Source: an uncultured Faecalibacterium sp.
Lineage (GTDB): Bacteria > Bacillota > Clostridia > Oscillospirales > Ruminococcaceae
Length of the DNA: 54,382 bases
Direction of reading: 5' to 3'
NCBI GenBank assembly: GCA_934501115.1
Contig: CAKSTO010000006.1
Coordinates: forward strand, 1-54,382
Made by a program: the position numbers and the translations under genes. This document shows positions 1 to 8,129 of the stretch, in pieces; within the stretch, counting starts at the first letter, position 1; each line of letters opens with the position of its first letter. A model generated the notes under the pieces. That model saw only the letters and a program-made list of their open reading frames with translations, did not search any database and had not been told where the DNA came from.

Positions 1-957
1 GTACGCCTTCTCAAACTTTCCCTGCACGCCACGCATATAGTTTTCCAAGTGCATTGCCACCTTCGGCATTCCGGACTTGTCCAGAAAGAGAAATCCGCTG
101 CAACCATCCACCAGCGCTTCCACTTTCGTGGACGCTCTGGCTTTTACTACACGCCGCAACGCTGCACAAACGGTATCTGTCATGGGAACATTGCGGATAC
201 CGCTTTTTGTTTTCGGCGGTGTGACAAAGTAGGGCTTTTCAGCCGTCCGGCAAAGCTGCCGCCGGACATGGATACAGTGCCGTTCAAAGTCGATATCTGC
301 TCGTGTCAGGCCATACAACTCACTCACACGCAAGCCGGTTCCCATAAGAATGACGATATCATCATAATAGTTGCCGCCATAGTCCTGAACGAATTGCAGA
401 TATTTCTCCTGCTGCTCTCTGGTCAGTGCATCACGCACATAAGCGTCCTTCGGCACAACATCCGACAGCTTGAACTTAAATGGATTCTTGCGGATAATGT
501 CATCCTCCACCGCCATCTCAAACGCCGGTCTGACAACGCTTTGCAGGATTCCTATGGTGTTTTGCTTGAAACCGCTGTCATGCAGAAACACGAACCAGCC
601 TTTCGCATCGGACAATTTTACCGTTTTGATGGCTTTTTGCCCGAAAGGGTCAGCATGAATCCGCTTGACCGCTGTGTTGTACGACCGAAGTGAATTGGGT
701 TTCAACCCACGTTTCAGGTTCATATAGCGGTCAACCAGATCAGCCACCGTCATCTCTCCGGCGGCGTAGTCGATGCCGTCTGCCAGATCGCGCCACAGTT
801 CTTCCTCTTTTTTCCGCAGCTCTGTCAGGGATTTAGCGTAAATACAACGCCGTTTCTTGTGGATATCGGTATAACGATAGTCGTAGGTGCCGTTTGCTCT
901 CTGGCTTTCGCCATCCTTCAAAACACGACCCTTGCTATCTTTGCGCTTTTCAGACAT
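1..957 (-). CDS. int: Tn916-type tyrosine integrase (partial, C-terminus cut by window edge)
   Basis: The minus-strand frame from the ATG at 957 stays open to the window edge (319 codons). It starts MSEKRKDSKG and has an N-terminal arm-binding-like domain (about residues 1-60), a SAM-like core-binding domain (about 65-170) and the start of the catalytic domain with GTGLRVSELYGLT, whose Arg is the first catalytic residue. The HxxR and Tyr motifs lie beyond the edge. It would catalyse excision and integration of the element that carries the downstream excisionase, VapE-like, relaxase and restriction genes. The family resemblance (Int-Tn916) is clear; which element family it belongs to is inference. 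Confidence 0.9.
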   Translation of the reverse strand, partial: MSEKRKDSKGRVLKDGESQRANGTYDYRYTDIHKKRRCIYAKSLTELRKKEEELWRDLADGIDYAAGEMTVADLVDRYMNLKRGLKPNSLRSYNTAVKRIHADPFGQKAIKTVKLSDAKGWFVFLHDSGFKQNTIGILQSVVRPAFEMAVEDDIIRKNPFKFKLSDVVPKDAYVRDALTREQQEKYLQFVQDYGGNYYDDIVILMGTGLRVSELYGLTRADIDFERHCIHVRRQLCRTAEKPYFVTPPKTKSGIRNVPMTDTVCAALRRVVKARASTKVEALVDGCSGFLFLDKSGMPKVAMHLENYMRGVQGKFEKAY

Positions 958-1063
958 TTAGATACTCCTTTCTGTGAAAAGCGCATATAGGGGTTGATTT
1001 TAGTATACCATACCGACCATGCGATTTCCACCGATATCGAATAGAAAAGACGTTACATTGTTC

Positions 1064-1396
1064 TCAAATAGAATATGCCTGCTCGATAAAGCAATCAAAC
1101 AGACGGCGCTTGATCAAGCGTTTGTTCCCTACCCAAAGTACAAACTTACACTTATCCTCGTTGGTGATCTCGCGCAGTTTATTGATGCCAATGCCGGAAT
1201 AAGCCGCAGCCTCTTCCAGCGTCAGATTGCTCTTTTCCCAAATCGGAACTTGTCGGGACTTGGTCCCTCCATCTTGCTGATGCAAGACCGTTCCGTCGCT
1301 TAAAGTCCCCACCGGGGACTTCATTGCTTCGGACTTCATTGCTTCGGACTTCATTGCTTCGGACTTCATTGCTTCGCAAACGCGAACATCCTTCAT
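1064..1396 (-). CDS. xis: Tn916-like excisionase with N-terminal EAMKS repeats
   Basis: Predicted 110-aa protein. I chose the ATG at 1396 because GGAGG sits 7 bases upstream; the longer frame to 1465 has no such site. The C-terminal half (IWEKSNLTLEEAAAYSGIGI to the end) is the compact winged-helix DNA-binding domain of Tn916-type Xis, ending near RLFDCFIEQ. The N-terminus carries four copies of EAMKS encoded by a 15-bp tandem repeat, which is not part of the family fold. The gene lies directly before the integrase on the same strand, as in Tn916. Its job would be to direct the integrase toward excision. Confidence 0.82.
   Translation of the reverse strand: MKDVRVCEAMKSEAMKSEAMKSEAMKSPVGTLSDGTVLHQQDGGTKSRQVPIWEKSNLTLEEAAAYSGIGINKLREITNEDKCKFVLWVGNKRLIKRRLFDCFIEQAYSI
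1316..1375 (-). repeat. 15-bp minisatellite, four perfect tandem copies inside xis
   Basis: The unit GGACTTCATTGCTTC (plus strand) occurs four times head to tail, each copy 15 bp, so copy-number change keeps the reading frame and only adds or removes EAMKS in the excisionase N-terminus. Such repeats arise by slippage and vary between strains. Confidence 0.95.
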
Positions 1397-1416
1397 AGGC
1401 AGACCTCCAATTCCTT

Positions 1417-1600
1417 GTAACCGAACGCCTGTAACCGGGCAGGAAAATTCTCTTTTTCTGCACACAGGGCATCCGGTGGGCTTTATACTTTTTCTTATCT
1501 TTTTAAGGTTACATGGTTACAGGAAGAGGATAACGCAGCAGTCGTGCGGCTTTTGCGCTGTAACTGAAACGTAACCGAATCTGTAACCAGACGTGTAACC
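1417..1600. repeat. GTAACC iteron-like repeats between VapE-like gene and xis
   Basis: GTAACC (or GTAACT) occurs at 1417, 1431, 1560, 1571, 1583 and 1595; the last four start 11-12 bp apart. The inverted form GGTTAC occurs at 1507 and 1515. The helical-turn spacing suggests protein binding sites, for example integrase/excisionase arm sites or a replication-type iteron for the VapE-like protein. No coding gene occupies 1397-1608. Confidence 0.6.
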
Positions 1601-1608
1601 GCTGTCCA

Positions 1609-2961
1609 TCAGAAGGGAAAGCCCAGTTGCTTGGCTTCCGCATCCGTTATTTCGGAGAAATTTTCAGCCCCGGTTTCGGGGCTGGTTACGCGCTCCCAGC
1701 CTTTCTGAACGCCGTACTTCGGGTAACGCTTGGCGGTCTTGTGCGCCTGCCAGCCTTGGATATCGCCGCGCGAAATTCCTGTGTTCATGATCTCGCAGAT
1801 AGCACGGGTCTCCCACTCTGCCGGGATGTTGGTGTTGCCCAGCGCCTCCGCATAAAGCTGCTTGGAACACACCCGGTCACCCGTGTAGTCCTCCAGAAAG
1901 GCGTAGATCATGCCAGCCTGTGCGTCCTCCTGCATGAAATCCTGCTGATGGGCTTGCAGGGTTTCCTGCATGGCAGGGCTGAACGCCAACTTATACTTGC
2001 CGCTGTTGTAAATCGTCATGGCTTCTGCCCAAAGCTGGTCGATATAGGCACGGGATTCTTCCTCGTTATCCAGAATGTGGACTTCGGCCAGTTCCGCATC
2101 CACCGGGATGGGGATGAAACGGCGGTTGCCCGTGCGGTCACGGGGCAAAAAATCCTGCCGGTTGGTCGTGCCAGCAAAGACGCACTGGCGCAGACGGTCG
2201 GCAGGATGGGTCTCGTAGGGGACTTTATAGGTCTCCTTCTGCTTGCTGAGAAAGCTCTTGATCTCCTCGATGCTCTTGGCATTGGCGGTGGCAATCATCT
2301 CCGACATTTCGATGATCCAGTGACCTTGCAGCTTGCGGTACACGTTGTCGTCGTCCAGCCGACGTAGGTCATCTGAGAACCACTCGTCCTTGACCGCCAG
2401 CAGCCGGAAAAAGGTGGACTTTCCCGCACCTTGCCCGCCCACCAGACAGAGCATGGTTTCAAATTTGCATCCCGGCCGGAACACCCGTTTGATGGCTCCC
2501 AGCAGGAAAATCTTCATGGCCTCGCAAGTGTACTCGTCCTCCGCAGCACCGAGAAAGTGGTGCAGGACGTGAGCTATCCGTTCCGTGCCGTCCCATTTCA
2601 GGCTGTTCAGGTAGTCCCGGATGGGGTGATAACGGTTCTCGTTGGCAACAATGCGGATGGCAGATTCGATTTTCTTTTCGCTGGAAATACCGTATTTCTC
2701 CATCCGGCGCAGAATATACTTCATGTCGGTATCATTCAGCGTCTTGCCGGAGCGGGGCCAGCCCACAGGCTTTACAATGTCGATGCGCTCACTCAACAAG
2801 TTCAGCCGGATGGCATCGGCAAGCACATGGTCATTCTGCAGAATCGTGATGCAGTTTTGGATCGTCCGCTGGATTTCGCCGTTGGAGTGCTTGGTCAGCA
2901 TCTCTTTCACATCTTCAACGGTTCGGGGAGCACGTTCTTCTTGATTGACTTCTTTGCTCAA
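1609..2961 (-). CDS. VapE/VirE-family P-loop ATPase (putative primase-helicase)
   Basis: 450 aa. Starts at a TTG with GAGGTG 7 bases upstream. A Walker A motif (GGQGAGKST, about residue 174) is followed by an acidic EMSEM segment and AGTTNRQDFL, the arrangement of the virulence-associated E (VirE, SF3-like helicase) family. The N-terminal approximately 110 residues are poorly conserved and the C-terminus may bind DNA. In elements of this kind the family usually drives element replication. It sits 19 bp after the relaxase, probably in one transcript. A second, longer member of the family is encoded by the prophage at 29389-31788. Confidence 0.85.
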   Translation of the reverse strand: MSKEVNQEERAPRTVEDVKEMLTKHSNGEIQRTIQNCITILQNDHVLADAIRLNLLSERIDIVKPVGWPRSGKTLNDTDMKYILRRMEKYGISSEKKIESAIRIVANENRYHPIRDYLNSLKWDGTERIAHVLHHFLGAAEDEYTCEAMKIFLLGAIKRVFRPGCKFETMLCLVGGQGAGKSTFFRLLAVKDEWFSDDLRRLDDDNVYRKLQGHWIIEMSEMIATANAKSIEEIKSFLSKQKETYKVPYETHPADRLRQCVFAGTTNRQDFLPRDRTGNRRFIPIPVDAELAEVHILDNEEESRAYIDQLWAEAMTIYNSGKYKLAFSPAMQETLQAHQQDFMQEDAQAGMIYAFLEDYTGDRVCSKQLYAEALGNTNIPAEWETRAICEIMNTGISRGDIQGWQAHKTAKRYPKYGVQKGWERVTSPETGAENFSEITDAEAKQLGFPF

Positions 2962-2980
2962 TAAACATCACCTCGTACTA

Positions 2981-4234
2981 TTATTGAAAACAATTTTCTG
3001 GTTTTTCCGCAGTATGCGGCTCTTCGGGTTTCCGCTGCGCCTGTTCTGCCTGCAAGCGACTCAGCAGTTGCAGAACGGAATCCCGTGCTTTCTCCTTGAC
3101 CTGCTCCTTGCCCTTCTGTCGGACTTCCGGCTTCAGCAGCTTTTCCTGCAGACGTGCAGCGGTGGATTGCATGGTCTTGAGGAACTTGTCCAGCACGGTA
3201 TCCAACCGATGAGCGGCGTACTCTCTCGTGGCCTGCGGAGCCTTGCGTTCCGGGGACAGAACCCACTTCTTCGTGTCCTCGATCATCCGCATATCTTCCT
3301 TCCGGGTCTCGGTGCGTACCACGTCCGTCACGACCTCCACCGCCTTGTCGTAGGCCGCAGCCGAAACATTTTCCAGCAGGGTCTCCATGTCCGAAACTTT
3401 CAAGGTCAGTTCGTCCAACCTGTTCTGCTGGACGGCAAGCTGCTCCTTCTGCTTGGCAAGGATAAAGTCCTGCTTTTCAAGATACTTGCGGTTGCCGTAC
3501 TCCGCTTCTTCCTCCAATTCCAGCCCATGCCATTTTGCAATCTCAAACAGCATCTTCCGGCAGGCGGCATCAAAGGCGATTTTGCGGTTGTTGCGGCGGC
3601 TGAGGGGTTTGCCCGGGTCGGGCAGGTCGAAGCCCAGCGTTTCCAGTGCCTTTTCCTGTTGGGGAGCTACCTCGCCATACCGGTTCTCACAGTCGAATAC
3701 ATGACGCTCGTGGATATGAGGTGTACTTTCGTCCAGATGCAACGCCCAGTCCAGTACATGAACATGGTCTCCGAACCTTGCCTTGAACTCGTCAATGAAC
3801 TCGGTGACGATGTTCAGCAAGTCCTCTGCGGAAGCGTGTTCATCCAGCGTCCCAAGCTGGTAGATAGTTTCCTCTGGGCAGGTCTTGTGGCTGGACAGTA
3901 GGTCGGGAATGGAACGGTTGCGTTCCGTGTGTCGGATTTTTGCGTTACGCTCGTTCTGGTTTTCGATGAAGGCCGTGTAATGGGTCTCGTAGAATTGCCG
4001 TTCCACATCCGAGAAGGTCACCGCCAGATCATCCGGGTCTTGCGGATCGAGAGCCGAACGGAAACCGTGAAAGCAGTCCCAGTAGATGTTGCCCTTGGCG
4101 CGTTCCGGGTCGATGTGCTCACTGTTAGCAAGGTTGAAACTGCGGTCGTTGTGCTTGGGGTTGTAAGTGCCGTGTGCACCGGCTCGTCCGTTGTGTCGTG
4201 TTAATTTCAGATAGACATTCCTCCGTTTCAACAA
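2981..4234 (-). CDS. MobV-like relaxase / plasmid recombination protein
   Basis: 417 aa from a TTG at 4234. The motif HLDESTPHIHERHV (about residue 171) matches the MobV HxDExxPHxH metal-binding signature, preceded by an N-terminal LTRHNGRAGAHGTYN motif, and a charged coiled-coil region follows at about 260-300. Relaxases nick the transfer origin and pilot the DNA strand. The start is uncertain: a strong CGGAGG lies inside the first codons and is followed by an out-of-frame ATG that stops after three codons, so the original start codon may have been lost. The structured non-coding region upstream fits a transfer origin. Confidence 0.8.
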   Translation of the reverse strand: MLKRRNVYLKLTRHNGRAGAHGTYNPKHNDRSFNLANSEHIDPERAKGNIYWDCFHGFRSALDPQDPDDLAVTFSDVERQFYETHYTAFIENQNERNAKIRHTERNRSIPDLLSSHKTCPEETIYQLGTLDEHASAEDLLNIVTEFIDEFKARFGDHVHVLDWALHLDESTPHIHERHVFDCENRYGEVAPQQEKALETLGFDLPDPGKPLSRRNNRKIAFDAACRKMLFEIAKWHGLELEEEAEYGNRKYLEKQDFILAKQKEQLAVQQNRLDELTLKVSDMETLLENVSAAAYDKAVEVVTDVVRTETRKEDMRMIEDTKKWVLSPERKAPQATREYAAHRLDTVLDKFLKTMQSTAARLQEKLLKPEVRQKGKEQVKEKARDSVLQLLSRLQAEQAQRKPEEPHTAEKPENCFQ

Positions 4235-4757
4235 CTTGACGGGGGAGAACGCAGCAGCGGAGCTGCTGGATCTGCCGCCATTTTGCGCCAGATAATACCC
4301 AGTAGGATATGACGCATAGCATCATATCACTGGGGCAAAGAGCTGCGCTCTCTGCACTCTTGCTCCGGGCAAGCTGTCCTGAATGGACAGCTCGTCCGGC
4401 TCAATGTAACGAGAGCCGGAAACTGTTCCGGCTCCCCCATCGCAGATAGGCTTACAGTCCATCTGCGTTAATATGATATAGGTCTCCCATATTCGCCCTC
4501 GGCACCCTAGGAGTGGGGAATCGTCTGGCGGCGGGTTTGCACCGCACCATTGGCATTTCAGCCACCCCGTCTTCGTCATGACCGGGCTGCGAATTACAGA
4601 AGTACCTTTTGTGAAGTACCGGACGATTGAGTTATTCACTTGTCAAGGAACCTATGAGAACCACCCACTTCAAAATAGTCCTCTATATACGAGCCATCGA
4701 GAAAGGCCAAAAAGTAACCATTTCAACAAATTTCCATAAAAGTTGCGTGAATAGTAC
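4235..4757. other. Structured non-coding region, candidate transfer origin
   Basis: About 520 bp without a convincing gene between the relaxase and the restriction operon. Three hairpins follow each other within 96 bp: AGCTGTCC/GGACAGCT (4372-4392, loop TGAAT), GAGCCGGAA/TTCCGGCTC (4413-4434, loop ACTG) and CGCAGAT/ATCTGCG (4441-4467). An AAGTACC direct repeat occurs near 4600. None has a T-tract, so they are not obvious terminators. A location directly upstream of a MobV gene is where oriT is expected; no nick-site consensus was recognised. Confidence 0.45.
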
Positions 4758-4793
4758 AAAAAAGCGGCCATCTGCACCCATGCAGACAGCCGC
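4758..4793 (-). terminator. Intrinsic terminator of the restriction operon
   Basis: GCGGC(CAT)CTGCA / TGCAG(ACA)GCCGC hairpin with a CCCA loop (4764-4793), followed on the minus strand by six T (A-run 4758-4763). It lies 28 bp after the stop of the helicase gene. Confidence 0.75.
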
Positions 4794-4820
4794 CTTTGGT
4801 TTTATGCTGTATTCTATTTG

Positions 4821-7800
4821 TCAGTCTCTGAAAATCTTATCCAGTTCCCTTTCCATGGTGCCCGCCTTGGCAAATTCCAGCGTATCGGCCTGACGGATAT
4901 GGTGGGCGGTGATGCCGTGACCCTTTGCAAAGCCCAGAATGTAGCTGATGGCAATGCGGTAGATGATCTCGGTCGGGGCCAGCCCATAGACCTGTTTAGC
5001 AAAAATATGTTCCAGCCGGGCGTTATCGTCCGGGAAGGCTTGCCGCATCTTCTCGCTGCGGTAAAGGCGCTTGACGATTTCCGTAATGTACAGGCCGGAC
5101 TTCATGTAGGGGTCCAGGAAGGTCTTGCCGGGGTCATCGAAGCAGCCGGGGTTTTCCTGTTCCAGCAAGTCCACCATCTTTTTCACCACCCACTTGGGGG
5201 TGAAGATCTGGTTGGTTTTCTGGGGCGGGATGTAATCGAAGATATCCTCGGTGCGACTCTCGTCAAAGTAATCCGCCAGCCTGACCTTCAGGTTCAGGAA
5301 TTCCTTCACCGAATCGTCAAACACCACCGGGTCGAACAGGTGGCCTGCAAAGTGCTCCTCCTGTCCGGTGGCTTGGTTGATGTACGGCCCGCCGTCCCGC
5401 AAAAAGCGGAACTGTTCCAGCGTGATGCTGGTGACCTCCTGAAAGACCTTGTCCGGGATGATTTGGTCAAAATTTGCCAGCGTCACGGTCTCGTCGCCGT
5501 AGGCCATGAGGAAGGACGGGATGGTGCGGGAAAAGCCCCGGAGATGGTCACGGACGGTGTCCTCGTAGCCCTTTTTCTCCTGCTCCTTCTGGTTGGTCTC
5601 CACGGTGCGCACGATGGTCTGCTGCATTTCCTGCGCCGTCTGCTGGATGGTGGATTGCAGCGTCTCCATCAGGGCGGCGGTGCTCTGCTGCTGCTTTGCG
5701 TCAAACTCCCGGTTCACCTGCTGGCGCTGCTGGGCGGTGGTGCAGCTTTGCAGCTGCTGGGTGCGCTGGGTCTCCAGCTGGCTCTGGTCGATGCGGTAGT
5801 TGTCCACCACCTTGTTCACCGCCACGTCCATCTTGGCTTTGGCGGTGCTCTCAAACCGCTTCTGGTCGGACAGCTTCAGGTCCCGCCCATACTCCTGCTT
5901 TGCCTGCTCCACCATGGGGGTGATGATCTCCTTGGTGATGCTCTTTTTCAGGGGTTCCAGATGCTCTTCTTTGGCAGGAGCCGGGGCATCGGTCAGGTCT
6001 TGCAGGGCGGTGTCCAGCGCCGGGGTGCTTTCGTAGATCTTCGCCCCGAACACATCCGCTGCCTTGCCGATGACGTAACCCTCGTCCAAATCCACCTCGC
6101 CCTTGTCGTTCAGGGAGAGGTCTGCGCCGGTCTCCGGGGTGATCTGGATGGGCTTTGCCTTGGCTTCGCTGATGGGCTGGAAGTTTTGCAGAATGTCCAG
6201 CACCTCCTGCGGGGCACTGAACACGTTGGAAATGTTCTGGAACAGGAAGTTGCTCTGGAAGCCCATCCGCACCACTTCCTTGGACTTGATCTTCCGGGGG
6301 ATGCTGAGGACTTTTTCTGCATCCAGCGGGATCATCTCCCCTTCCTCGTCCTCGCCGATGACCGGGAAGAAGTTGAGCAGATTCTGGATGTGCGCCTTGC
6401 GCTCCTCGGTGTCGCCCTTGCCGCTGGCGGTGTCCTGTGAAAGGTCGTTGGCGAACTGCTCGTAGATCAGCAGGGTGCGGGCAGGGTCAAAATCGAACAC
6501 ATAGGCGTTCTCTTTGCGGCGGAAGGTGCCGTTTTCGTGGAAAAGGCAGGGGTTCTGGGCACGGAACGCCGCCTGCATATACAGCGCCGGGCTTTTCAGG
6601 TTGGAGAGCATCAGCACCGCCGACCACTCCGGGATGGTGACACCGGTGGTCAGCTGCCCCACCGACAGGGTGATGGTCTTTTCGTGGTGGGCGATGGCGG
6701 CTTTTACCCGGTCAAAGCTCTTTTGGTTCTCGTCCGTGTCGTCCAGCTTGCCGTCACCGGCGGCTAGGATCACCTCATAGTCCCGGAACACCGGGTGCGC
6801 CTGCAGCTTTTTTGCCAGCGCTCTGGCGCTGTCCACCCGATTCAGCAGCCAGAAGGTGTGCTTCAGTTCGGCACGCAGTTCCGGGGTAGAAAACGGAAAT
6901 TTGTTCTGGGTGGTCATGGCATCCAGAAAGCGGTCTACCTCGGCCTCGTGCTCAAAGCTACCGCTGGGCTTTACCTTGAAGAACTCGTTCAGGTCAAAGG
7001 CAAATTCCTGCGTTTCGCCGTTGATCTCCACCCCCTGCCGGATCTCGTCCCGGACGATCTCGGACATCTGGTAGGTGTAGAGGTTGAGCATGGGGAGGTT
7101 TGCGTAGGGGTTCTGCTGCCCCGGTGCGCCCTGCCAGTTCCGCTTGGCGGCCTGCTCGTCGGCGTAGGTCCAGTTGAAGATGGCATCCCCGGCAAACTTA
7201 TCGTTCGCCAGCGCCTTGAAGGGCGTGCCGGACAGGTGCAGCGTGAACTTGCGGCGGATGCGGTCAAAGGCAAGGTCGGTCTTGTAGGTGTCCACGCCCT
7301 CGTGGGCTTCGTCGATGACCAGCACATCCCAGTTCAGCTCGGTCAGGTGGCGCAGCTTGTCGTACTCGCCGCCGAAATACTTGGAGCCTTTCATGTCCTG
7401 CAAACTGACGAACTCGATGCGCTTATACAGTTCCTCGCCCTGTGCGGCGGCATCCAGATAGCCCTGCTCGTCCAGCACATGGGGCTGCCCGGCAAGGGCA
7501 TCCACATGGCTGACGAACAGATAGCCGGACTCCCTGCCCAGAAAGCGCACATAGTCGCTGTACCAGCTGTTGGCGATGGCGGGGCGGTTGGTGACGATGA
7601 GCACCGTCTGTGCATCGACCTGCTTGCAGAAGTCGTAGACGGAAAGGGTCTTGCCAAAGCGGGGCTTGGCGTTCCAGAGGTATTCTCCGCCGGGGTGGCT
7701 CTGGTAATAGGTCTTGGTGTCGCGGACAGCCCTTGCCTGTTCTTCCCGCAGGGTGTAGGCGATGGCGGCATCCAGCTGCACCCGGCCCCGGTTCATGCGG

Positions 7801-8129
7801 AAATCCTGAAAATACCGCCGGGACTGCTGCCCATCCAGATGGAACCACTCGTTTTTGCGGTCGTTCTCCACGTTCAGCTTGCGGAGGTAGGCGTGGAAAT
7901 CGTGGTCGGTGAACACCTCGCCGCTGCCGTCATCGTAGACGGCATTGCCCCGCCACTCCTCGTGGAACAGCACATCGGCGGTGTGGGTCTGCTGTTTCAG
8001 GCGTTTGTCCACCGACTGCTCGGTGTAGCCGATCTTCGTCCAGCCGTTGTGCCGGGCAATTTCCGGGGTGGTATAGGCGTAGATCATGGGCACCACCTGC
8101 CGGGCAGTGCGCAGGGTTATGCCAGCCAT
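4821..8129 (-). CDS. T5orf172/GIY-YIG nuclease-SF2 helicase-methylase-like protein (restriction subunit)
   Basis: 1102 aa; ATG overlaps the stop of the methylase gene (TAATG), with AAAGGAG upstream. The N-terminus (IYAYTTPEIARHNGWTKIGYT) resembles the T5orf172/GIY-YIG nuclease fold. Residues about 130-600 form an SF2 helicase (KPRFGKT Walker A, VIDEAHEG DEAH box, a C-terminal helicase half). A Gln-rich coiled coil follows (about 780-880). The C-terminal approximately 130 residues carry FTPKWVVKKMVDLL and FLDPYMKSGLYITE, resembling the first motifs of N6-adenine methylases. Together with the adjacent methylase it most likely forms a restriction-modification or related anti-phage complex. Target and cleavage mode are unknown. 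Confidence 0.8.
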   Translation of the reverse strand: MAGITLRTARQVVPMIYAYTTPEIARHNGWTKIGYTEQSVDKRLKQQTHTADVLFHEEWRGNAVYDDGSGEVFTDHDFHAYLRKLNVENDRKNEWFHLDGQQSRRYFQDFRMNRGRVQLDAAIAYTLREEQARAVRDTKTYYQSHPGGEYLWNAKPRFGKTLSVYDFCKQVDAQTVLIVTNRPAIANSWYSDYVRFLGRESGYLFVSHVDALAGQPHVLDEQGYLDAAAQGEELYKRIEFVSLQDMKGSKYFGGEYDKLRHLTELNWDVLVIDEAHEGVDTYKTDLAFDRIRRKFTLHLSGTPFKALANDKFAGDAIFNWTYADEQAAKRNWQGAPGQQNPYANLPMLNLYTYQMSEIVRDEIRQGVEINGETQEFAFDLNEFFKVKPSGSFEHEAEVDRFLDAMTTQNKFPFSTPELRAELKHTFWLLNRVDSARALAKKLQAHPVFRDYEVILAAGDGKLDDTDENQKSFDRVKAAIAHHEKTITLSVGQLTTGVTIPEWSAVLMLSNLKSPALYMQAAFRAQNPCLFHENGTFRRKENAYVFDFDPARTLLIYEQFANDLSQDTASGKGDTEERKAHIQNLLNFFPVIGEDEEGEMIPLDAEKVLSIPRKIKSKEVVRMGFQSNFLFQNISNVFSAPQEVLDILQNFQPISEAKAKPIQITPETGADLSLNDKGEVDLDEGYVIGKAADVFGAKIYESTPALDTALQDLTDAPAPAKEEHLEPLKKSITKEIITPMVEQAKQEYGRDLKLSDQKRFESTAKAKMDVAVNKVVDNYRIDQSQLETQRTQQLQSCTTAQQRQQVNREFDAKQQQSTAALMETLQSTIQQTAQEMQQTIVRTVETNQKEQEKKGYEDTVRDHLRGFSRTIPSFLMAYGDETVTLANFDQIIPDKVFQEVTSITLEQFRFLRDGGPYINQATGQEEHFAGHLFDPVVFDDSVKEFLNLKVRLADYFDESRTEDIFDYIPPQKTNQIFTPKWVVKKMVDLLEQENPGCFDDPGKTFLDPYMKSGLYITEIVKRLYRSEKMRQAFPDDNARLEHIFAKQVYGLAPTEIIYRIAISYILGFAKGHGITAHHIRQADTLEFAKAGTMERELDKIFRD

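Noticed and set aside
4322..4639. 105-codon minus-strand frame between relaxase and restriction operon
   Set aside because: It covers the three hairpins, has no ribosome site and a random-looking translation; treated as non-coding.
4818..6440. 540-codon open frame on the plus strand
   Set aside because: It lies fully opposite the helicase gene, has no ribosome site and a Leu/Val/Gly/His-biased translation; a GC-rich shadow frame.
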